Origin: an uncultured Rhodobacterales bacterium
GTDB lineage: Bacteria; Pseudomonadota; Alphaproteobacteria; Rhodobacterales; Rhodobacteraceae
Direction of reading: 5' to 3'
DNA: 40,308 nt
NCBI GenBank assembly: GCA_937901055.1
Contig: CALCGO010000136.1
Coordinates: forward strand, 1 to 40,308
Shown here: in pieces, positions 9,726 to 22,499 of the stretch
How the letters are laid out: each line of letters begins with the position of its first letter
Position numbering within the stretch: the first letter of the stretch is position 1
Program-made: the position numbers and the translations under genes
Notes under the pieces: model-generated
Databases searched by the model: none
What the model saw: the letters and a program-made list of their open reading frames with translations, nothing else
Told to the model about the DNA's origin: nothing

Positions 9726-10880
9726 TCAAGCCAACAACTGTCGAAGGACCGCGTTCAATAGCGGTTGACCCTTGGGTGTGGTTTTAATTTTATTGCCCTC
9801 ACGTGAAACAAACCCGCCAGACAGCATTTCTTCAAGGTTGGCAGCATCAAGATCACGGCCCTTCAAAGAGGCATACCGAGTTAGATCACTGCCCTCGGCC
9901 AATCTGAGGGACATCATTAGATATTCGTTTGCTTGATCTTCGGTGATCACCGCCTCGACGGATTTTCTTCCCCAACCGGTTTTGTGCACCTGCTCCAGCC
10001 ATTGCGTAGGATCTGAATATGCCTCGGTTGCAAGTTTTTGCTCATTCAGCGTGATACGCCCATGCGCCCCCGGTCCGATTCCGACGTAGTCACCATACCG
10101 CCAATATATCAGATTATGTTGGCTTTCGGCGCCAGCCTGCGCGTGGTTGGAGGTTTCATAGGCTGGCAAGCCGCGGCGGTCGCATACTTCCTGTGTTCGG
10201 AAGTACATATCTGTTGCCAATGTATCATCCGGAAGATTTCGCAGAGAGCCACGCGCGTGCATATCTCCAAAACGCGTGCCGTCTTCGATGGTTAGCTGAT
10301 ATAGGGAAAGGTGGTCAACGGCCATATCAATGGCTTCCGACAGCTCCAATTCCCAATCGTCAACCGTCTGGTTTTGGCGCGCGTAAATAAGATCAAAGCT
10401 AACACGGTCGAATTGCTTACGAGCGATATCAAACGCGGCGCGGGCTTCGGCAACCGAATGCATGCGGCCTAACGTTTTTAGGTCCGCGTCACGCAACGAC
10501 TGGATTCCCATAGAAATGCGGTTCACACCAGCGTCGGAATACCCAGCGAAACGCCCGGCCTCGACCGAAGTCGGATTGGCCTCCAGTGATATTTCCACAC
10601 TTGGGGCTAGCTGCCAAACTCGCCCGATCTCCTCGATCACCGCCGCAACGGTTTCGGGTGGCATCAGACTTGGGGTCCCGCCCCCGAAAAACACGGTATC
10701 GACTTGTCGATTTGGCAACTCTTCAGCGCTACGACGAATATCTGACAACAGCGCCTCGCGCCAAGTCAATTGATCAACTTGACGTGAAACATGGCTATTG
10801 AAGTCACAATACGGGCATTTGTGCATGCAAAAAGGCCAGTGGATGTAAACGCCAAAGCCCGCATTTTGCCAATCTTCCAT
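9726..10880 (-). CDS. hemW: HemW, radical SAM family heme chaperone / coproporphyrinogen III oxidase-like
   Basis: 384 aa; FGVYIHWPFCMHKCPYCDFNSH (CxxxCxxC), VFFGGGTPSLM, GVNRISMGIQSL. Confidence 0.92.
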   Translation of the reverse strand: MEDWQNAGFGVYIHWPFCMHKCPYCDFNSHVSRQVDQLTWREALLSDIRRSAEELPNRQVDTVFFGGGTPSLMPPETVAAVIEEIGRVWQLAPSVEISLEANPTSVEAGRFAGYSDAGVNRISMGIQSLRDADLKTLGRMHSVAEARAAFDIARKQFDRVSFDLIYARQNQTVDDWELELSEAIDMAVDHLSLYQLTIEDGTRFGDMHARGSLRNLPDDTLATDMYFRTQEVCDRRGLPAYETSNHAQAGAESQHNLIYWRYGDYVGIGPGAHGRITLNEQKLATEAYSDPTQWLEQVHKTGWGRKSVEAVITEDQANEYLMMSLRLAEGSDLTRYASLKGRDLDAANLEEMLSGGFVSREGNKIKTTPKGQPLLNAVLRQLLA

Positions 10881-10882
10881 AA

Positions 10883-11266
10883 CTACCCTTTGAACGCCGT
10901 GACTTCGATTTCCACCAACATTTCCGGCTTTATCAGGTCAGCGATAACCATGGTGGCAGCAGGGAGGATGTCCCCCATCATCTCCCCAAGGACTGGAACG
11001 ACCTCATCAACCAGATCAACATCTGTAACGGTATACTGAACACGCACGATGTCGGACATTTCAAAACCAGCTTCGGTTAAAACGGCGCTGATGGTCTCGA
11101 AACAATTCCTCGCTTGTTGAGCGATCCCGTCAGGCATTTCCATGGTGGTATAATCATACCCCGTTACGCCAGAAACAAAGCACCAGCCGCCTTTGACGAT
11201 GGCACGGCTATACCCGAATGCTTTTTCGAACGGGGATCCGGTTGAGATTTGTTTTACGTCACTCAT
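10883..11266 (-). CDS. RidA family protein (YjgF/YER057c/UK114)
   Basis: 127 aa; EKAFGYSRAIVKGGWCFVSGVTGYDY, IVRVQYTVTDVDLVDEVVPVLGE. Confidence 0.88.
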   Translation of the reverse strand: MSDVKQISTGSPFEKAFGYSRAIVKGGWCFVSGVTGYDYTTMEMPDGIAQQARNCFETISAVLTEAGFEMSDIVRVQYTVTDVDLVDEVVPVLGEMMGDILPAATMVIADLIKPEMLVEIEVTAFKG

Positions 11267-11871
11267 TCAAAGCACCCTTTGATCAACTTGTTGAATGCGT
11301 CAGCCCGGTGGCTGATCTTGTTTTTCTCCCAACGGTCCATTTCGCCGAAGGTAATGTCATATCCGTTGGGCATAAACATTGGATCATATCCGTGACCTTC
11401 TTCGCCGCGCATTGGCCAGACACATCGACCGTCAATTTTACCTTCAAAAACTTCGTCATGACCATCCGGCCATGCAAGAACCAACGTACTACAAAACCGT
11501 GCCGTTCGTGGCGCAGGCGCATTTAGTGCCTCTAGCTTTGTCCAAACCTTGGTCATTGCCATCGGAAAGTCTCGCCCATTAGGGGTTTCCGACCAGTCGG
11601 CGGTGTAAACTCCCGGTTCACCGCCCAAAGCATCTACAACAATCCCGCTGTCGTCAGCTAGAGCAGGTAGGCCGCTGGACTTCGCCGCCGCATGTGCCTT
11701 AATCCGCGCGTTACCGATGAAATTGTCCTCGGTTTCCTCTGGTTCTGGCAAACCAAGCTCTGCGTTTGAAGTGATCGCAATCCCGTAAGGCTCAAGCAGC
11801 CGGATGATCTCCTCCAGCTTGCCGTTGTTATGGGTTGCGACCAGCAGTTTGGGTTCAACGAACTTGCGCAT
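11263..11871 (-). CDS. rdgB: XTP/dITP diphosphatase (RdgB/HAM1 family)
   Basis: 202 aa; LLVATHNNGKLEEI, ETEDNFIGNARIKAHAAAKSSGLPALADDSGIVVDAL, GYDPMFMPNGYD. Confidence 0.95.
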   Translation of the reverse strand: MRKFVEPKLLVATHNNGKLEEIIRLLEPYGIAITSNAELGLPEPEETEDNFIGNARIKAHAAAKSSGLPALADDSGIVVDALGGEPGVYTADWSETPNGRDFPMAMTKVWTKLEALNAPAPRTARFCSTLVLAWPDGHDEVFEGKIDGRCVWPMRGEEGHGYDPMFMPNGYDITFGEMDRWEKNKISHRADAFNKLIKGCFE

Positions 11872-12584
11872 TAGGCGATGGCGGCTTTTTGTGCTGCGAC
11901 CAACTCTGCCACGCCTTTTTCTGCCAAATCCATCAAAATGTTGAATTCGTCACGTGAGAACGTCGCGCCCTCGGCAGATCCCTGGACTTCAACCAACCCG
12001 CTTGCGCCAGTCATTACGAAATTTGCATCTGTGCCTGCGTCGCTATCCTCAATGTAATCGAGGTCCAGCACTGGCTGTCCGCCATAAATCCCACAAGAAA
12101 CCGCCGCGATATGGTCGGTCAATGGATCTTCCTTGATATCACCAGCTTTTAGCAATTGGTTAACTGCTAGACGCAAGGCTACCCAGCCGCCGGTAATAGC
12201 AGCACATCGTGTGCCGCCGTCCGCTTGAATAACATCGCAATCTACCGTAATTTGACGCTCGCCCATGGCAACGCGGTCTACACCGGCGCGCAGGCTGCGG
12301 CCAATCAAGCGTTGGATTTCTTGCGTCCGCCCGGATTGCTTGCCAGCAGTTGCTTCGCGCCGCATACGCGAGCCCGTTGAACGAGGGAGCATCCCATATT
12401 CGGCAGTAACCCAGCCGAGACCAGAGTTACGCAAGAACGGCGGCACGCGGCTTTCAAGCGAGGCTGTGCAAAGCACATGTGTATCGCCCATTTTGATCAG
12501 GCAAGAGCCTTCGGCGTGTTTGGTGACGTTGGTTTCGATTACGATGTCACGCATGATGTCAGTATTACGGCCAGATGGGCGCAT
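11871..12584 (-). CDS. rph: Ribonuclease PH
   Basis: [66 protein letters not shown]. Start placed at MRPSGR with GGAGG upstream; the track ORF extends to 12644. Confidence 0.95.
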   Translation of the reverse strand: MRPSGRNTDIMRDIVIETNVTKHAEGSCLIKMGDTHVLCTASLESRVPPFLRNSGLGWVTAEYGMLPRSTGSRMRREATAGKQSGRTQEIQRLIGRSLRAGVDRVAMGERQITVDCDVIQADGGTRCAAITGGWVALRLAVNQLLKAGDIKEDPLTDHIAAVSCGIYGGQPVLDLDYIEDSDAGTDANFVMTGASGLVEVQGSAEGATFSRDEFNILMDLAEKGVAELVAAQKAAIA

Positions 12585-12676
12585 GGAAGCCTCCGTTGGG
12601 GTTGGTTTTCCTGCGTCATAAACAAAGTCACGCCTTGCGTCCATCCTTGCGATTGACCCAACAGGCCGGAATGCAT

Positions 12677-12692
12677 AGTTTCACGTGAACCA
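12677..12692. other. parS: Near-perfect parS site (2 mismatches)
   Basis: AGTTTCACGTGAACCA versus TGTTTCACGTGAAACA; intergenic between divergent rph and hrcA. Confidence 0.75.
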
Positions 12693-12704
12693 AGGTGCCC
12701 GATA

Positions 12705-13766
12705 ATGACGCAAACCACCCCGCTTTCAGAACTGACCGACCGCAGCCGCGAGGTTTTTCGGCAAGTCGTGGAGTCATATCTGGAGACGGGTGATCCTGTG
12801 GGCTCCAAAACGCTGACAGAAACGCTGACTGAGAAAGTGTCCCCCGCAACTATTCGGAACGTTATGAGTGACTTGGAGCAGTTGGGGTTGCTCGATTCCC
12901 CGCACACATCAGCAGGCCGGATACCGACGCAAGTAGGCTTGCGCATGTTTGTGGATGGTTTGCTGGAAGTCGGGTCGGTTTCCGGCAACGAACGATCAGA
13001 AATAGAGCGCTCGCTTGATACAAATGAGTCCGACATTGGTGGGATGATGGATAAGGTTGGCTCGATGCTGTCCGGTTTGACACAAGGAGCGAGCCTTGTT
13101 TTGACACCAAAAACGGAAAGCCCCATCAAACACCTCGAATTTGTTGCGTTGTCACCTGAAAAGGCATTGGTGGTTTTGGTTACTGCTGACGGGCAGGTCG
13201 AAAACCGCCTTTTCACACCTCCAATTGGCTTGACCCCGTCAGCCATGCGCGAGGCAGCGAACTTTCTGAATGCCATCCTTGAGGGCCACACAGTTTCGCA
13301 AATGCAAAGTGTGGTAACGCGGGAAATCGAACGGCACCGCCAAGAACTCGACCGTTTGGCGCAGAGCCTTATCAAGGACGGATTGGCGATTTGGGTTGAT
13401 GAACAGGATGGCCGTGACCGACTGATAGTTCGCGGAAGGGCGAATCTTGTTGAGGGGGACGCCTCGGAACTCGATTTGGATCGTATCCGCCAGCTGTTTG
13501 ATGACCTTGAACGGAAGCGGGATTTGGCTCAATTGCTCGATTTGACCGAAGAAGGCGACGGGGTACGCATTTTTATTGGCTCAGAGAACAAACTTTTCTC
13601 ACTTTCGGGTTCCTCTTTGGTGGTTTCCCCTTATATGAACGCTGAGCGAAAAATAATTGGCGCGGTAGGCGTGATTGGACCAACAAGGCTGAACTACGGC
13701 CGGATTGTCCCGATTGTTGACTACACCGCGCAGCTGGTAGGACGATTAGTGTCCCGCCGGACCTGA
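12705..13766 (+). CDS. hrcA: Heat-inducible transcription repressor HrcA
   Basis: 353 aa; LTDRSREVFRQVVESYLETGDPVGSKTL, SPATIRNVMSDLEQLGLLDSPHTSAGRIPT. Confidence 0.95.
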   Translation: MTQTTPLSELTDRSREVFRQVVESYLETGDPVGSKTLTETLTEKVSPATIRNVMSDLEQLGLLDSPHTSAGRIPTQVGLRMFVDGLLEVGSVSGNERSEIERSLDTNESDIGGMMDKVGSMLSGLTQGASLVLTPKTESPIKHLEFVALSPEKALVVLVTADGQVENRLFTPPIGLTPSAMREAANFLNAILEGHTVSQMQSVVTREIERHRQELDRLAQSLIKDGLAIWVDEQDGRDRLIVRGRANLVEGDASELDLDRIRQLFDDLERKRDLAQLLDLTEEGDGVRIFIGSENKLFSLSGSSLVVSPYMNAERKIIGAVGVIGPTRLNYGRIVPIVDYTAQLVGRLVSRRT

Positions 13767-13783
13767 CAAAGAAGGCAAGTAAG

Positions 13784-14368
13784 ATGACTGAAGAAAAAGA
13801 AAACGGTTTTCTGGACGATATCGATGAATCCGAGGAAGAACTGGAACTTGAAGAAGATGTTCTGAGCTTTCCGGACATTGACGTGGTTCTTAAAGAGCGC
13901 GACCAGTTGAAAGATCGTCTTTTGCGTGCATTTGCCGAAACTGAAAACCTGCGGAAACGTTCCGAGCGCGATCGTCGTGACGCAGAAGTTTACGGTGGCA
14001 CCAGGCTGGCCCGTGATTTGCTATCGGTTCAGGACAACCTAGAACGTGCACTCGAAAATATCGACGATGACTTACGTAAAGAGCACAGCTCTCTGACCGA
14101 AGGTCTTGAATTAACACTGCGCGAACTGTTGTCTGTCTTTGAAAAACACAAGATCGTTTCGGTTGCCCCGGCAATTGGCGACAAATTTAACCCAAAACTG
14201 CACCAAGCGATGTTCGAGGCACCTGTGCCGAACACTACAAAGGGTTCGATCATTCAGGTTATGGCTACTGGTTTCGCGATTGGTGATCGTCTGTTGCGCG
14301 CAGCGCAAGTTGGTGTTTCATCTAACCCAAGCAAAGTCGCGCCTATTAAGGAAGAAGCCGAAGGCTAA
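13784..14368 (+). CDS. grpE: Nucleotide exchange factor GrpE
   Basis: 194 aa; RLLRAFAETENLRKRSERDRRDAEVYGGTRLARDLLSVQDNLERAL; follows hrcA. Confidence 0.94.
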   Translation: MTEEKENGFLDDIDESEEELELEEDVLSFPDIDVVLKERDQLKDRLLRAFAETENLRKRSERDRRDAEVYGGTRLARDLLSVQDNLERALENIDDDLRKEHSSLTEGLELTLRELLSVFEKHKIVSVAPAIGDKFNPKLHQAMFEAPVPNTTKGSIIQVMATGFAIGDRLLRAAQVGVSSNPSKVAPIKEEAEG

Positions 14369-15201
14369 TTTTCTGCTTTGTCACCAGCCTTTAGTTCAGG
14401 AACCTTCAACGCGTCGGCGAGTCTCGATTTCGCCGAGCCGGGGCGCAGCGGTTTTTGTTGCGTCTCCGATGGGGCCCACCCTGTCAGGAATACGATCTCG
14501 AAAGTTGCAGGAATACGACCATCTGGTTCCGCGAAGTGCTCTGTATAAATATCCATTGCGCGCATCAATGTCTCACGCCGCATCGGCGTTTTGCGCCGTG
14601 CGTGCATGACATTGGTTTCACCCATTGCCCGCAGATCGCGCATCAAATGCAAAGGTGTCTCATAGGTTACCGTTAGGCTAACGGAATCAGCGACTGGTAA
14701 CGCCAATCCCGCACGCTGAATTAGCCCGCCAAGATCCCGAATTTCCCCCATTGGGGCGATGCGTGGCGAAAGGCCACCCTCAATTTCTGTTTCAGCCTCT
14801 GCGAGCGACGTTCGCAACTCATTAAGGGTTTGCCCCCCGAACATTGCAGTAATCATCAGCCCATCAGGCTTTAAGGCCCGGCGCATTTGCACCAACTGCC
14901 CGACGGGGTCATTGGCCCAATGCAGCGCTAATCCGTTAATAACCAGATCAAGCGAGCTTTCTTGTAAATCAAGCGTTTCTAGATCCTGAACAGCTTCTCC
15001 GCCAAGCATGTCGACCCACAAACCCGCCTTTGGGCCAATAATCGCCAAGTCTGTAAAGGTTTTATTAACCTCTTCCAGCCTTTCTGAAACTTGGTCAACG
15101 ATCTCGCGATGCAGGAACTCCCCCTCAACGCCAAAGTTGTCCGCCCGCGCGCGGCGTTGGGCTAGAAGTTCGTGATCAAAAAGGTCTGGTGGTGTCTGCA
15201 T
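14365..15201 (-). CDS. SAM-dependent methyltransferase (BioC/NDUFAF5-like)
   Basis: LFDHELLAQRRARADNFGVEGEFLHREIVDQVSERLEEV; DLVINGLALHWANDPVGQLVQMRRALKPDGLMITAMFGGQTLNELR. Start at MQTPPDLF (15201) chosen over the track start at 15261. Confidence 0.85.
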   Translation of the reverse strand: MQTPPDLFDHELLAQRRARADNFGVEGEFLHREIVDQVSERLEEVNKTFTDLAIIGPKAGLWVDMLGGEAVQDLETLDLQESSLDLVINGLALHWANDPVGQLVQMRRALKPDGLMITAMFGGQTLNELRTSLAEAETEIEGGLSPRIAPMGEIRDLGGLIQRAGLALPVADSVSLTVTYETPLHLMRDLRAMGETNVMHARRKTPMRRETLMRAMDIYTEHFAEPDGRIPATFEIVFLTGWAPSETQQKPLRPGSAKSRLADALKVPELKAGDKAEN

Positions 15202-15956
15202 ATTCCGAAAGCCCTCTGTGCAATCAAATAACCCGCCTCGCGGCCAAGGGAAAGGGCGCATTGCTAGATGTCATCTATCCGCCGCGTTGTTTGACGTGCA
15301 CGGAACCGACTGAACAGGGCGCCAGCCTGTGTGCCGATTGTTGGGCGGATACGACGTTCATCACCGGTGCGGTTTGCGATGTTTGTGGGACGCCGTTGCC
15401 CGGTGAAGCAGACGGAAAAATTATATGCGATAGCTGCATTTCTTGCCGTCCAGCATGGGATGGCGGACGAGCAGCCGTCGTTTACTCGGGCGGGGGGCGT
15501 CGAGCGGTACTTAGTTTGAAGCATGGTGATCGGCTGGATATGGCAAGGCCCTTGGCGAAATGGATGGCACGATCTGGCGGTGATTTGCTGAAGAATGCCG
15601 ATGTAATCGCGCCTGTCCCGCTGCATTGGCGGCGATTACTCAAGCGGCGGTTCAACCAGTCAGCGGAGCTGGCTTGGCAGATTTCCAGTATGTCCGGCAC
15701 GCCGTGCATACCGGATTTATTGGTGCGTGATACATTCACGCCCTCGCAGGACGGTTTGACCCGAGAAGAACGACACAAAAATCAGCAAGGTGTGTTTTCT
15801 GTACACAAACGCCGGCAAGTCCCAAAAAATGTTCTTCTAATTGACGATGTCATGACCACGGGCGCTACGCTTTCAGCGTGCGCTGAAACGCTGCGCGCTG
15901 CCGGGGTTGAACGAATTGACGCGCTTGTCCTCGCCCGCGTTGCACGAGACGCATGA
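15189..15956 (+). CDS. comF: ComF family phosphoribosyltransferase
   Basis: 255 aa; DVIYPPRCLTCTEP, CDVCGTPLPG, RFNQSAELAWQIS, VLLIDDVMTTGATLSACAETL (PRPP loop). Start may be GTG 15192. Confidence 0.9.
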   Translation: MVSAYSESPLCNQITRLAAKGKGALLDVIYPPRCLTCTEPTEQGASLCADCWADTTFITGAVCDVCGTPLPGEADGKIICDSCISCRPAWDGGRAAVVYSGGGRRAVLSLKHGDRLDMARPLAKWMARSGGDLLKNADVIAPVPLHWRRLLKRRFNQSAELAWQISSMSGTPCIPDLLVRDTFTPSQDGLTREERHKNQQGVFSVHKRRQVPKNVLLIDDVMTTGATLSACAETLRAAGVERIDALVLARVARDA

Positions 15957-15998
15957 AGCCCTATATATACAGGCGAAACATCTAATTGGAGCACCGGA

Positions 15999-16253
15999 AT
16001 GAAACCCGTCGAAATTTATACAACCCCGATCTGTGGCTACTGCACGGCCGCCAAGCGCCTTCTGAACAAAAAAGGCATTGAATATACGGAATACAACGTG
16101 ATGGTGCAGCCCGATTTGCGCGCGGAAATGACCCAACGAAGCAATGGCGGCCGCACGGTTCCGCAGATTTTCATCGACGGCAAACCAATTGGCGGGTGCG
16201 ATGAATTGTTTGGGCTTGAAGGCGATGATGTTCTCGACAAGATGCTGGCCTAG
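15999..16253 (+). CDS. grxC: Glutaredoxin 3
   Basis: 84 aa; YTTPICGYCTAAKRLLNKKGIEYTEYNV, GGRTVPQIFIDGKPIGGCDEL. Confidence 0.95.
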   Translation: MKPVEIYTTPICGYCTAAKRLLNKKGIEYTEYNVMVQPDLRAEMTQRSNGGRTVPQIFIDGKPIGGCDELFGLEGDDVLDKMLA

Positions 16254-16255
16254 CG

Positions 16256-17092
16256 ATGAAGGTTGCGCTGGTTCAGTTAACATCAAGTAACGACCCAATC
16301 GCAAACCTGCGTTTGACTGAAGCGTATATCCGCGAGGCACATGCGGGCGGTGCGAAATTCATTCTGACGCCTGAAACTACGAATATCATTTCGTCCAGCC
16401 GCAAACAGCAAGCGCAAGTTTTACACGTCGAGGTTGACGACCCGTCATTGGCAAAACTTCGGAATCTGGCACAAGAACTGAATATCTGGTTGCTGGTCGG
16501 CTCCCTCGGGTTGAAAACTGGCGATGCGGATGGACGTTTTGCCAACCGCTCGTTTCTTATTTCCCCGACAGGGGAGATGGCTGCCAAATACGACAAAATT
16601 CATATGTTTGATGTCGATTTGGGCAATGGCGAGGTTTATCGCGAGTCTTCCGCCTATCGACCGGGCACGAATGCTACACTGGCGAAAACCGATATCGGCA
16701 ACATCGGCATGACCATTTGTTACGACATGCGTTTTCCTAACCTTTATCGTCAATTGGCTCACGCAGGCGCAGAAATTTTGACGGCTCCGGCGGCGTTTAC
16801 CGTGCCAACTGGGCGCGCACACTGGCATGCATTGTTGCGGGCGAGAGCCATTGAAAACGGCTGTTTTGTGCTGGCCCCAGCGCAGTGCGGAACGCACGAT
16901 TGGGGTAAAGAGCCAAGGCGTGAAACCTACGGTCATTCGCTGGTGATTTCCCCGTGGGGCGAAGTTTTGGCCGATGGAGGCGAAACGCAAGGCGTGACTT
17001 TTGTTGATTTGGACCTTAACGATGTTGCCAAGGCGCGAGCGAAAATTCCTTCGCTCACCCATGACCGAGAATTTGAACCACCCGAGGCGTGA
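16256..17092 (+). CDS. Carbon-nitrogen hydrolase (nitrilase superfamily)
   Basis: 278 aa; E..K..C triad contexts: LTPETTN, AAKYDKIHMFDV, GMTICYDMRFPNLYRQL. Confidence 0.92.
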   Translation: MKVALVQLTSSNDPIANLRLTEAYIREAHAGGAKFILTPETTNIISSSRKQQAQVLHVEVDDPSLAKLRNLAQELNIWLLVGSLGLKTGDADGRFANRSFLISPTGEMAAKYDKIHMFDVDLGNGEVYRESSAYRPGTNATLAKTDIGNIGMTICYDMRFPNLYRQLAHAGAEILTAPAAFTVPTGRAHWHALLRARAIENGCFVLAPAQCGTHDWGKEPRRETYGHSLVISPWGEVLADGGETQGVTFVDLDLNDVAKARAKIPSLTHDREFEPPEA

Positions 17093-17541
17093 TGTCTGAT
17101 AAACTGTCAAACGACCCGTTAGCGATAGCCCTTTTCAGCGAGATTTCCGCCGTGGAACAAATGGCTAGGACGCGATTCAGCCGCGCCTTGCCGAAAGGGA
17201 TGGAGCTTTCTCACTTTGCCGTCCTCAACCATTTCGCCCGCTTGGGTGGTGAGAAAACGCCAGCTCAACTGGCACGAATTTTCCATGTGACGAAGGGAGC
17301 GATGACCAACACGCTTTCGAAACTGGAAACCGCTGGGTATGTCCATATTCGTCCAGACTGGGATGATGCGAGACGCAAGTTTGTGTCGATAAGCCCAGCA
17401 GGCCACACCGCCCGTGACGAAGCGGTTCGCGCGATAGCCCCGGTGTTTGACGATGCGGTGGAAAGCCTCGGATCGGATAAAATCCGCGCGGCTTTGCCGT
17501 TCCTGCGCGATCTTAGAATGCTTCTGGCAAGTGAAGAATAG
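17092..17541 (+). CDS. MarR family transcriptional regulator
   Basis: HFAVLNHFARLGGEKTPAQLARIFHVTKGAMTNTLSKLETAGYVHIRPDWDDARRKFVSISPAG winged HTH; ATG overlaps upstream TGA (GTGATG). Confidence 0.9.
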   Translation: MSDKLSNDPLAIALFSEISAVEQMARTRFSRALPKGMELSHFAVLNHFARLGGEKTPAQLARIFHVTKGAMTNTLSKLETAGYVHIRPDWDDARRKFVSISPAGHTARDEAVRAIAPVFDDAVESLGSDKIRAALPFLRDLRMLLASEE

Positions 17542-17543
17542 CT

Positions 17544-17999
17544 GTGCTTAAAATTCTTGTTAGTTCATGCTTGCTCGGTAAGCCTGTGCGATATGATGCG
17601 AAAGCCAAGACATTCGAAAGTGATATACTGGCGTTATGGCAATCAGAAGGCCGTTTAGTTTCGATGTGCCCAGAAATGTTAGGGGGTTTGCCAACACCGC
17701 GACCTCCTGCGGAAATTACGGGTGTTTCCAAAATTGTGGACGATACCGGTACGAATGTTACAGCGCCATTTTTGCTTGGGGCCAAGCGGGCACTAGAAAT
17801 TGCAAAAACAAGCGGCTGTAGTTTCGCATTGCTTACAGATGGAAGCCCTTCGAGCGGGTCGAGTTATATTTATGATGGCACATTGTCTGATCAACGGATT
17901 GATGGACAAGGCGTCGTTACTGCTTTGTTGCGAAAACACGGAATTCAGGTTTTTTCACCAACTCAAATTGACAGATTGGCGCAAATCATTCGGGCTTAA
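17544..17999 (+). CDS. DUF523 family protein
   Basis: 151 aa; [58 protein letters not shown]. Confidence 0.9.
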   Translation: MLKILVSSCLLGKPVRYDAKAKTFESDILALWQSEGRLVSMCPEMLGGLPTPRPPAEITGVSKIVDDTGTNVTAPFLLGAKRALEIAKTSGCSFALLTDGSPSSGSSYIYDGTLSDQRIDGQGVVTALLRKHGIQVFSPTQIDRLAQIIRA

Positions 18000-18738
18000 T
18001 GCTAGCCGTTACGTAATTCACTGACAAATCCTGATCCGAGATTGACCATGACCACAGCAGTGGATTGAAGACGAATCCCTTGCGGTCAACGGGCTTTAGA
18101 CCTGCGTTGGCAATCAGTTCAAACAACTCGTCCGGTGTGATGAATTTGTGCCATTCGTGTGTGCCGCGCGGAAGCCACCGCATAATCACCTCTGCACCGA
18201 TAATCGCAGCCATATAACTTTTGGGATTCCGGTTTAAGGTCGAACACAGCATCAATCCACCGGGTTTAAGCAACTGACGACAAGCGGTTAGATAGGCCAG
18301 TGGATCGGCCACGTGCTCGATTACTTCCATATTTAACACGATGTCGAATTGTTCGCCGGCCTCGGCTAACGCCTCTGCTGTTACGTGGCGATAATCAATG
18401 TCGAGCTCGGATTGTTCGGCATGAAGCTGCGCTATAGGGATATTTCCTGCTGCGGCATCCGCCCCAACGACGGTTGCACCAAGACGGGCCATAGGCTCGG
18501 AGAGCAACCCGCCACCACAGCCGATATCTAGCAATCGTAACCCGTCAAACGGGCGAAGTGAATTCGGGTCACGACCGAATTCTGCGCAAATCTGTTGCAC
18601 GATGTATTCCAGACGGATCGGGTTCATCTCGTGCAAGGGCTTAAACTTTCCCTTCGGGTCCCACCATTCGGCAGCCATGGCTTCAAACTTCGCGACCTCG
18701 GCCGGATCGACTGTAACAGTTGTTTGCGTTGCACTCAT
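17986..18738 (-). CDS. ubiG: Bifunctional 2-polyprenyl-6-hydroxyphenol methylase / 3-demethylubiquinol 3-O-methyltransferase
   Basis: 250 aa; [65 protein letters not shown]. Confidence 0.95.
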   Translation of the reverse strand: MSATQTTVTVDPAEVAKFEAMAAEWWDPKGKFKPLHEMNPIRLEYIVQQICAEFGRDPNSLRPFDGLRLLDIGCGGGLLSEPMARLGATVVGADAAAGNIPIAQLHAEQSELDIDYRHVTAEALAEAGEQFDIVLNMEVIEHVADPLAYLTACRQLLKPGGLMLCSTLNRNPKSYMAAIIGAEVIMRWLPRGTHEWHKFITPDELFELIANAGLKPVDRKGFVFNPLLWSWSISDQDLSVNYVTASIKPE

Positions 18739-18786
18739 CTTTTCTACCTGCCATGTTGGGACGAATGATTAACTAATAGAGCATAT

Positions 18787-19754
18787 ATGCTGGAACATGC
18801 GAGCCATAAAGACGAGCAACCTCGTCGCAGCCTTTACCCTGCCCGCGATGCGTTTCACACGCAAACGCTGGAAGTGTCGGGTGGGCACACGATCTACATA
18901 GAACAATCTGGGCGCGAAGACGGTGAACCAGTAGTCGTTTTGCATGGCGGTCCAGGTGGTGGGTGCAGCCCTTCGATGCGACGCTTTTTTGACCCCGATC
19001 GCTATCGCGTTATCCTGTTTGATCAGCGTGGGTGTGGCCGCTCGACACCATATGCCAGCGTTGAAAATAACACGACATGGGATTTGGTCGAGGATATCGA
19101 GGCGATCCGAGAAACCCTCGACATTTCCAACTGGATTGTTTTCGGCGGTTCATGGGGCGCGACGCTGTCCCTGCTTTATGCGCAAGCGCACCCCACACGG
19201 GTTAACGCGTTGGTATTACGCGGTATTTTCACCATGACACAGGCAGAGCTGGATTGGTTTTATGGCGGCGGCGCTGGGCAGTTCTGGCCAGAAGCATGGG
19301 CATTGTTTTCGAACATGGTACCACCAGACGAGCGCCACGACTTGATTGCGGCTTATCGTAAACGTCTTTTCGGGAAGATAGACGCAGATGTCATCAAGTT
19401 CGCGCGCGCGTGGGCGGCATGGGAAAACACGCTAGCGACGCTCGATTCCAAGGGGCATGGCGGCCGAGTACCGGCCCACTATGCCAAGGCGTTTTCCCTG
19501 ATAGAAAATCACTATTTCACTTACAAAGGATTTTTGCGCGAAGACCGACAGATTTTTGCAGACATGGACAAGATTAGAAATATTCCCGGGTACATTGTTC
19601 AGGGCCGATACGACATGATTTGTCCCCCGCACACCGCGCATGAATTGCATAAACGGTGGCCAAAATCCAAATTGCGATTGGTCAGGGCGGGTCACGCGAT
19701 GTCAGAACCCGCAATTGCTGCTGAACTGGTCGGCATCATGAACGAGATGGACTA

Positions 19755-19755
<1 letters not shown>
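18787..19755 (+). CDS. pip: Prolyl (proline) iminopeptidase
   Basis: 322 aa alpha/beta hydrolase; VVVLHGGPGGGCSPSMRRFFDP, LFDQRGCGRSTPYA, VFGGSWGATLSLLYAQAHP. Confidence 0.94.
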
Positions 19756-22477
<2,722 letters not shown>

Positions 22478-22499
22478 TCACGGGCGACCCGACGGCAAG

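Noticed and set aside
9795-9810. Half-parS (GCCCTCACGTGAAACA) in hemW
   Set aside because: Only the right half matches; 4 mismatches to the palindrome, compatible with chance. Worth including in a ChIP check only.
10776-10791. Half-parS (AACTTGACGTGAAACA) in hemW
   Set aside because: Central CACGTG not intact and left half mostly mismatched.
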